Positions 60,020-64,000 of a stretch of DNA of 64,000 nucleotides are shown piece by piece. Positions within the stretch are counted from its first letter, which is position 1; each line of letters starts with the position of its first letter. The translations under genes and the position numbers were made by a program. The notes beneath the pieces are model-generated. The model ran no database searches. It saw only the letters and a list, made by a program, of their open reading frames with translations, and was not told the origin of the DNA. Origin of the DNA: Euwallacea fornicatus (Eukaryota; Arthropoda; Insecta; Coleoptera; Curculionidae). The stretch is taken from positions 1,302,001-1,366,000 of the forward strand of contig NC_089547.1 of the NCBI RefSeq assembly GCF_040115645.1, in the 5' to 3' direction.

Positions 60020-60322
60020 TCATTCGAAACATTTAATCGTTCTTTTGCCTAATTCTCTTAATAGCTTCACTATCACATTTGAAGCAACTTCCTGACGCCC
60101 TTCCGGAATGGTCCTTTCCAAATGATTAACATCATGAAACGGCCTGTTCTGATAGACTGTCTGTTTTAGGCAACCCCATTGAAAATAATCCAAAGGGTTT
60201 AAGTCTGGAGATTTAGCAGGCCCAAATTATTTGATGTTTGCGAATTACTTTTTCACTGAACAATTTTGAACATATTTTTTAACAGTTAAGGTGTTTTGGC
60301 ATGAGGCACCGTGTTACTGAAA
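60020..60322 (-). pseudogene. Mariner-like (DD41D-type) transposase, C-terminal remnant
   Basis: One minus frame of 101 codons ends at TGA 60020-60022. It opens FQ-stop-HGASCQNTLTVKKYVQNC, where relatives have FQQDGAPxH, so both the second catalytic aspartate and the preceding glutamine are lost. Two further in-frame stops follow, then FGPAKSPDLNPLDYFQWGCL with the last catalytic aspartate kept, and a tail KQTVYQNRPFHDVN with basic C-terminal helices. The distance between catalytic positions is about 40 residues, one short of DD41D. Upstream of FQ the frame shifts and similarity is lost. It differs in sequence from the remnants at 27408 and 52846, so it comes from a separate family. Confidence 0.9.
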
Positions 60323-63300
60323 CGCAGTTTACTGATGATCTTGTAAAGATTAAATTCTAGTATGTATAAAACCTCCCTGTCAAAGAACGATTGAATATTT
60401 TCAATTAAAGATACGGCGGAGTTAGTTTATAGAATAGAATTAGGATCCAGCACAGAATCCAAAATGTCCAAATGGTCCAATTAAAATAAAAGAAAATCTC
60501 TTACGATTTTTTCTCGAAGTGACAAATGTCCACATATCTCGGTTGTTAATCCGAAAATGCCCTAGAACTGTTCATTGTCAATTTTTTGCTCTTGCTCGGG
60601 TAGTTCTGATAATAACTGACCATGTTTGTGCTTTATCCAAAACTCTGTATACGTACAATGGGTCCCAAATTGGTTTTACATATACCGAAATCGCGGTTTC
60701 CTCAAGAGATGGGAAGTCAGATTAAATGGGAAATGTTTTAGAGCATTTTTATAGAAACTCATACCTCTTTGGAAAATAGATTTATCTCTTACCGTTCCAA
60801 CAATATTTGTCGCATTTTCCGGAAAATTGATCAAATGTGAAACACTGCATTTTAAACTTTGCTCTGTAGATCTTCAAGCCCAAAGTGGTTGGGAAAGTAA
60901 AACATTATTCAGACCTTTGTTTCCACAGAACACCATGGCACTACAATGATAATTTAGTATCTTATAAGCTCCAACAGCACTTCAAAACTTCAAAACACTT
61001 TTATTGTATTTATATTATTTTGTATAATATTTATATATTATTTTATAAATCGTTGGCGCCAGTTGGCTAGCGGAACACTTACTTTTGACCGGAGCATACA
61101 TGATATTTGTAAATAAAATTTAGCAGTTTTTTGTTGTCACCGGAACGATGTCTAATTGCAATTATTATTAAAGAAAATGAATGAAAAAAAGTTTTAAATC
61201 GGATGTTCATGTAATAAAATCCACCGATTTGTCAAATCTCAATTTTCTCGAAAACTGCTGGAGATTTCAATTTTCAACAAAAGTATTTCTTTTATGTTAA
61301 AATCTTCAAATGTAATATATTTCCGATAAAATCGTTCATAAAGTTAAGTACAAAAGTTTAGGTAATTTTAAACCTCTATCCCCCTGTATTACCCGCGCCT
61401 GGAAAAATGCGGCAATTTCTTTACGTCGATACAGAGGGAGCCCAAAAAATTATAATAAAGTACAAAGTTCCATGAATTTATCTCCAAACGTTTCAAAAAT
61501 ATTAATTAAAAAAAAAATTCTCAGGTACCAACTTTCATATTCTGTATGTCGAAAACGAAGAGCCTTTCAATATTTTGAGACCGAGAATAGGTGGAAGAGT
61601 TTATGGCACTGTGTTCAAAACCACTTTGTATGGTCGAAACGCCATTTTCGGTCAACGGTCTTCCACAAAAAAAGGCCGTTTTAATCACTTTTACTCCGAT
61701 TTTGCCATTTTCCTTTCAAATAGATCTACAACTCTTCAAGTTTTTATCTTACGCTTAGGAGTCATTGCCACCTACCAATACTCGTGTTCCCTTGAAAGAG
61801 CTCATTAACTAAACAACACAAAAAAACTGATGCAAACATGTAAAAACTTCTAATACCCTGGAATCTGGGCATATACAAAGAGAAAAACAACTTCTAATAA
61901 CTTCCACACGGAATGCAAATCAATGAGTTTTTTTCGTCGGGACCTGGCCCTAACGAAGCCACCCTCGCTCGCATTTTTCTACCCCTGATACGTTCTACAG
62001 TCGGCCAGCTGAGTTTTCCGTCCGGTCTTTTGCGTTTTTTTGCCTTGAGGATGTCTCAAGAAATCGCTGAAGAGGTGTTATCATCTCTTGAAACCCCCCT
62101 AAGAAAATCTATATCGCGCTGTGTGTATGTGTTCCCTATTTTAGATATGCCTGTATAGTTAGCGGGCAGGGGTGCAGGGGGTGGTATCCAAAATGAGATC
62201 GTTCCTTAGAAGTTTCAAGTTCAGAGACATTTCCGAACGAGATGCTGAGAATCGGATAAAGATTACTGCTATCGACAAATCTAAACTTCTTAGTTTTTGT
62301 TTTTTTTTTAGAATTTATTTTTAATTTTTTAATGGAACGTCTAGTGATTTTTAAGGAAAAAAAAGTTTAAGATCATGCATTAAACTGATTTTTTGTCGCT
62401 ATAGCGGAGCGCAAAATAGTGATTTCACGGGGAAATTTACCTGTTCGCTTAGTGGGCTGGCAGAAATTTTTTACTTTTTTTTATCACTTCCGTAGAGATT
62501 TAAATCGTTTGACTTTTATTCATTATTTGATGTGATTGTTTGTTCATATCAAATTTAGTCAATTCCATATTTAAAAAAAAATAGGCTAACGTGTCTGCTT
62601 AATTTAGTAGCCGTTTTCGGGGGGAATAAAAATTTGTCGCTCCAATGAAAGTAAGTTCGAGTTTGCAGCCACAAAAGTATAGAACTTCTTGTTAGATGTT
62701 CAAGGGGAAAGTATGAAAGATTATAGGGAAATGTGCAAAGCTACTATTTTGAAAACCAATTTCGTAAAAAGTAATGAAAGCAAATTAAAAAAACTCTCAA
62801 AAATAGCTTAAAAATAAATTTCGGGCAAAATTCTTTGTTTTTATTATGATTTTTTGTATGTGGTCCATAGTAATAATATAGTATACATAACGCGCAAGAT
62901 GATTTATTATCACACTCGCGTCATTACCGTCCTCAGCTGCTACTCATGGGTAGCATTTCACACTCGTGCGTGAAAAGTTACTTTCTTCACTTATGTGTCA
63001 ATAATTATTTTGTAAATTGATATAATTAAAAATGTGGATTTCTCGAACTGAAAACCTTCCGTGAGGTGACTCTTGTCTACCACGGGCAACTGTGATAGTT
63101 TACCATCACTGATTTTCGTCAATTTCACTTGTATTTTATTTTAATATGCAACACATATAGTGAACATTAACTCAATTACTATCCAAGACTGTTTCTTAAA
63201 AATATCACTAAAGCAATCGTTCCTACTATAGAGAAGTCAATTAAATCCAAATCCAGCAGTTCTACTTTTATGTGATAGCTAGCGCCCTCTCTTCCGTGCT

Positions 63301-64000
63301 GGTTGAAATGCCAGCAAGTTTACCAATATCGCTTTCTAACAAGGCGTGGCCAACTATTCGTAAAATAACAATTCTGATTGTCAACAGATGGCACCAGCTG
63401 TATTTGATCTTCTCATTAATACCATTTGAAACGACTTAGAATTATCGGACTTTTATATTAACAGCTGCCCTCATGTACAATGGTTTTTAAACCGTTTTTT
63501 AACGTAAGGTAGATGCAAAATTATTACATAATGGAATGACGACGGTGTAATTTAAATACGTTCGACACATGAAAACATTAAACACGAGAAATTTTACTAC
63601 TTCTAAAAAATGCACGTTTCCGAAAAATTCCCTATAGCTCTGAAATATATATTAATATCAAAGTGCAGTGTTGTAATTAAACTTTTCTCAAAAATTGTGC
63701 TCATGATATAATGAAAGAGGGAGAATATTAGAACAAAATAAATTTAACCACCCCATACGTAATAAGTATCTTTTATGACCCTTTTTTGTGAATTACTACC
63801 AAATAAAATACAAAATATTTATTTTCTTAAAAATTCTTTATTGCATTAAAAAATATATAGCAAGACTTGAATAATACTATGCAGAATAAGAATGTTATAA
63901 CTTAACAATCAAATAAAACGTATCTTTTTTAGCGAAAAATCCTTGCAGTGATCGCCATTTGTTTGAATACATTTTTTTTACACTTTTACTTAAGGAGTTT
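60323..64000. other. Non-coding A+T-rich stretch
   Basis: No gene recognised. Isolated transposon-like termini occur (CCCCCTGTATTA near 61390, reading left; GATACAGAGGGAGCCC near 61430, reading right) without defined partners. CACACTCG is repeated near 62913 and 62960. The last 200 bp are very A+T-rich. Confidence 0.4.

Noticed and set aside
1..64000. CRISPR array, phage or bacterial defence system
   Set aside because: No regularly spaced direct repeats with unique spacers and no prokaryotic gene layout. The sequence is eukaryotic in character.

Overview
The window reads as animal, most likely insect (possibly beetle), nuclear DNA. It is about 60% A+T, has no bacterial-style operons, and is packed with TA-flanked DNA-transposon debris of the Tc1/mariner (IS630) superfamily plus one decayed R1/jockey-type non-LTR reverse transcriptase. 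The insect assignment is an inference from these element types. I found no host protein-coding gene, tRNA, rRNA or CRISPR array that I can defend. The longest open frames are chance frames, mostly inside repeats. The stretch is best read as a gene desert or a very large intron.

Layout. 1-7800: a 728-bp foldback element (767-1494), a strict 27-bp minisatellite next to a Tc1-type transposase remnant (3987-4370), a second transposase remnant (5040-5250) and a degenerate tandem repeat (7227-7800). 8340-8950: a dense cluster of TAAT/ATTA motifs with a perfect 20-bp palindrome, the best enhancer candidate. 8951-15285: unique-looking sequence with no recognised gene. 15286-28121: a 1.3-kb inverted-repeat element, two dispersed copies of one repeat family, the reverse transcriptase pseudogene (24900-25640) and a 1.13-kb long-inverted-repeat element that still holds the 3' end of a transposase gene (26994-28121). 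28122-37640: a 592-bp foldback element, several hairpins and palindromes, and two GC-richer stretches. 37640-52845: mostly featureless apart from GC-richer islands, single repeat ends and microsatellites. 52846-60325: a nested repeat block with a DD41D-like transposase remnant, a Tc1-like 5' end with two direct repeats, a 298-bp palindromic MITE, a 1,029-bp foldback element and another DD41D-like remnant. 60326-64000: A+T-rich sequence without recognisable genes.

How the parts relate. At least five complete elements with unrelated interiors share the same outer ends, TA|CAGGGTG or close variants, which suggests related transposases once mobilised them. All transposase pieces are C-terminal or N-terminal fragments with stops, frameshifts or lost catalytic residues, so nothing here looks able to move itself. 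The non-repeat, GC-richer islands (around 11150-11400, 20430-20760, 36380-36880, 40000-40190, 46160-47060) may be conserved regulatory DNA of a nearby developmental gene, but that is inference.
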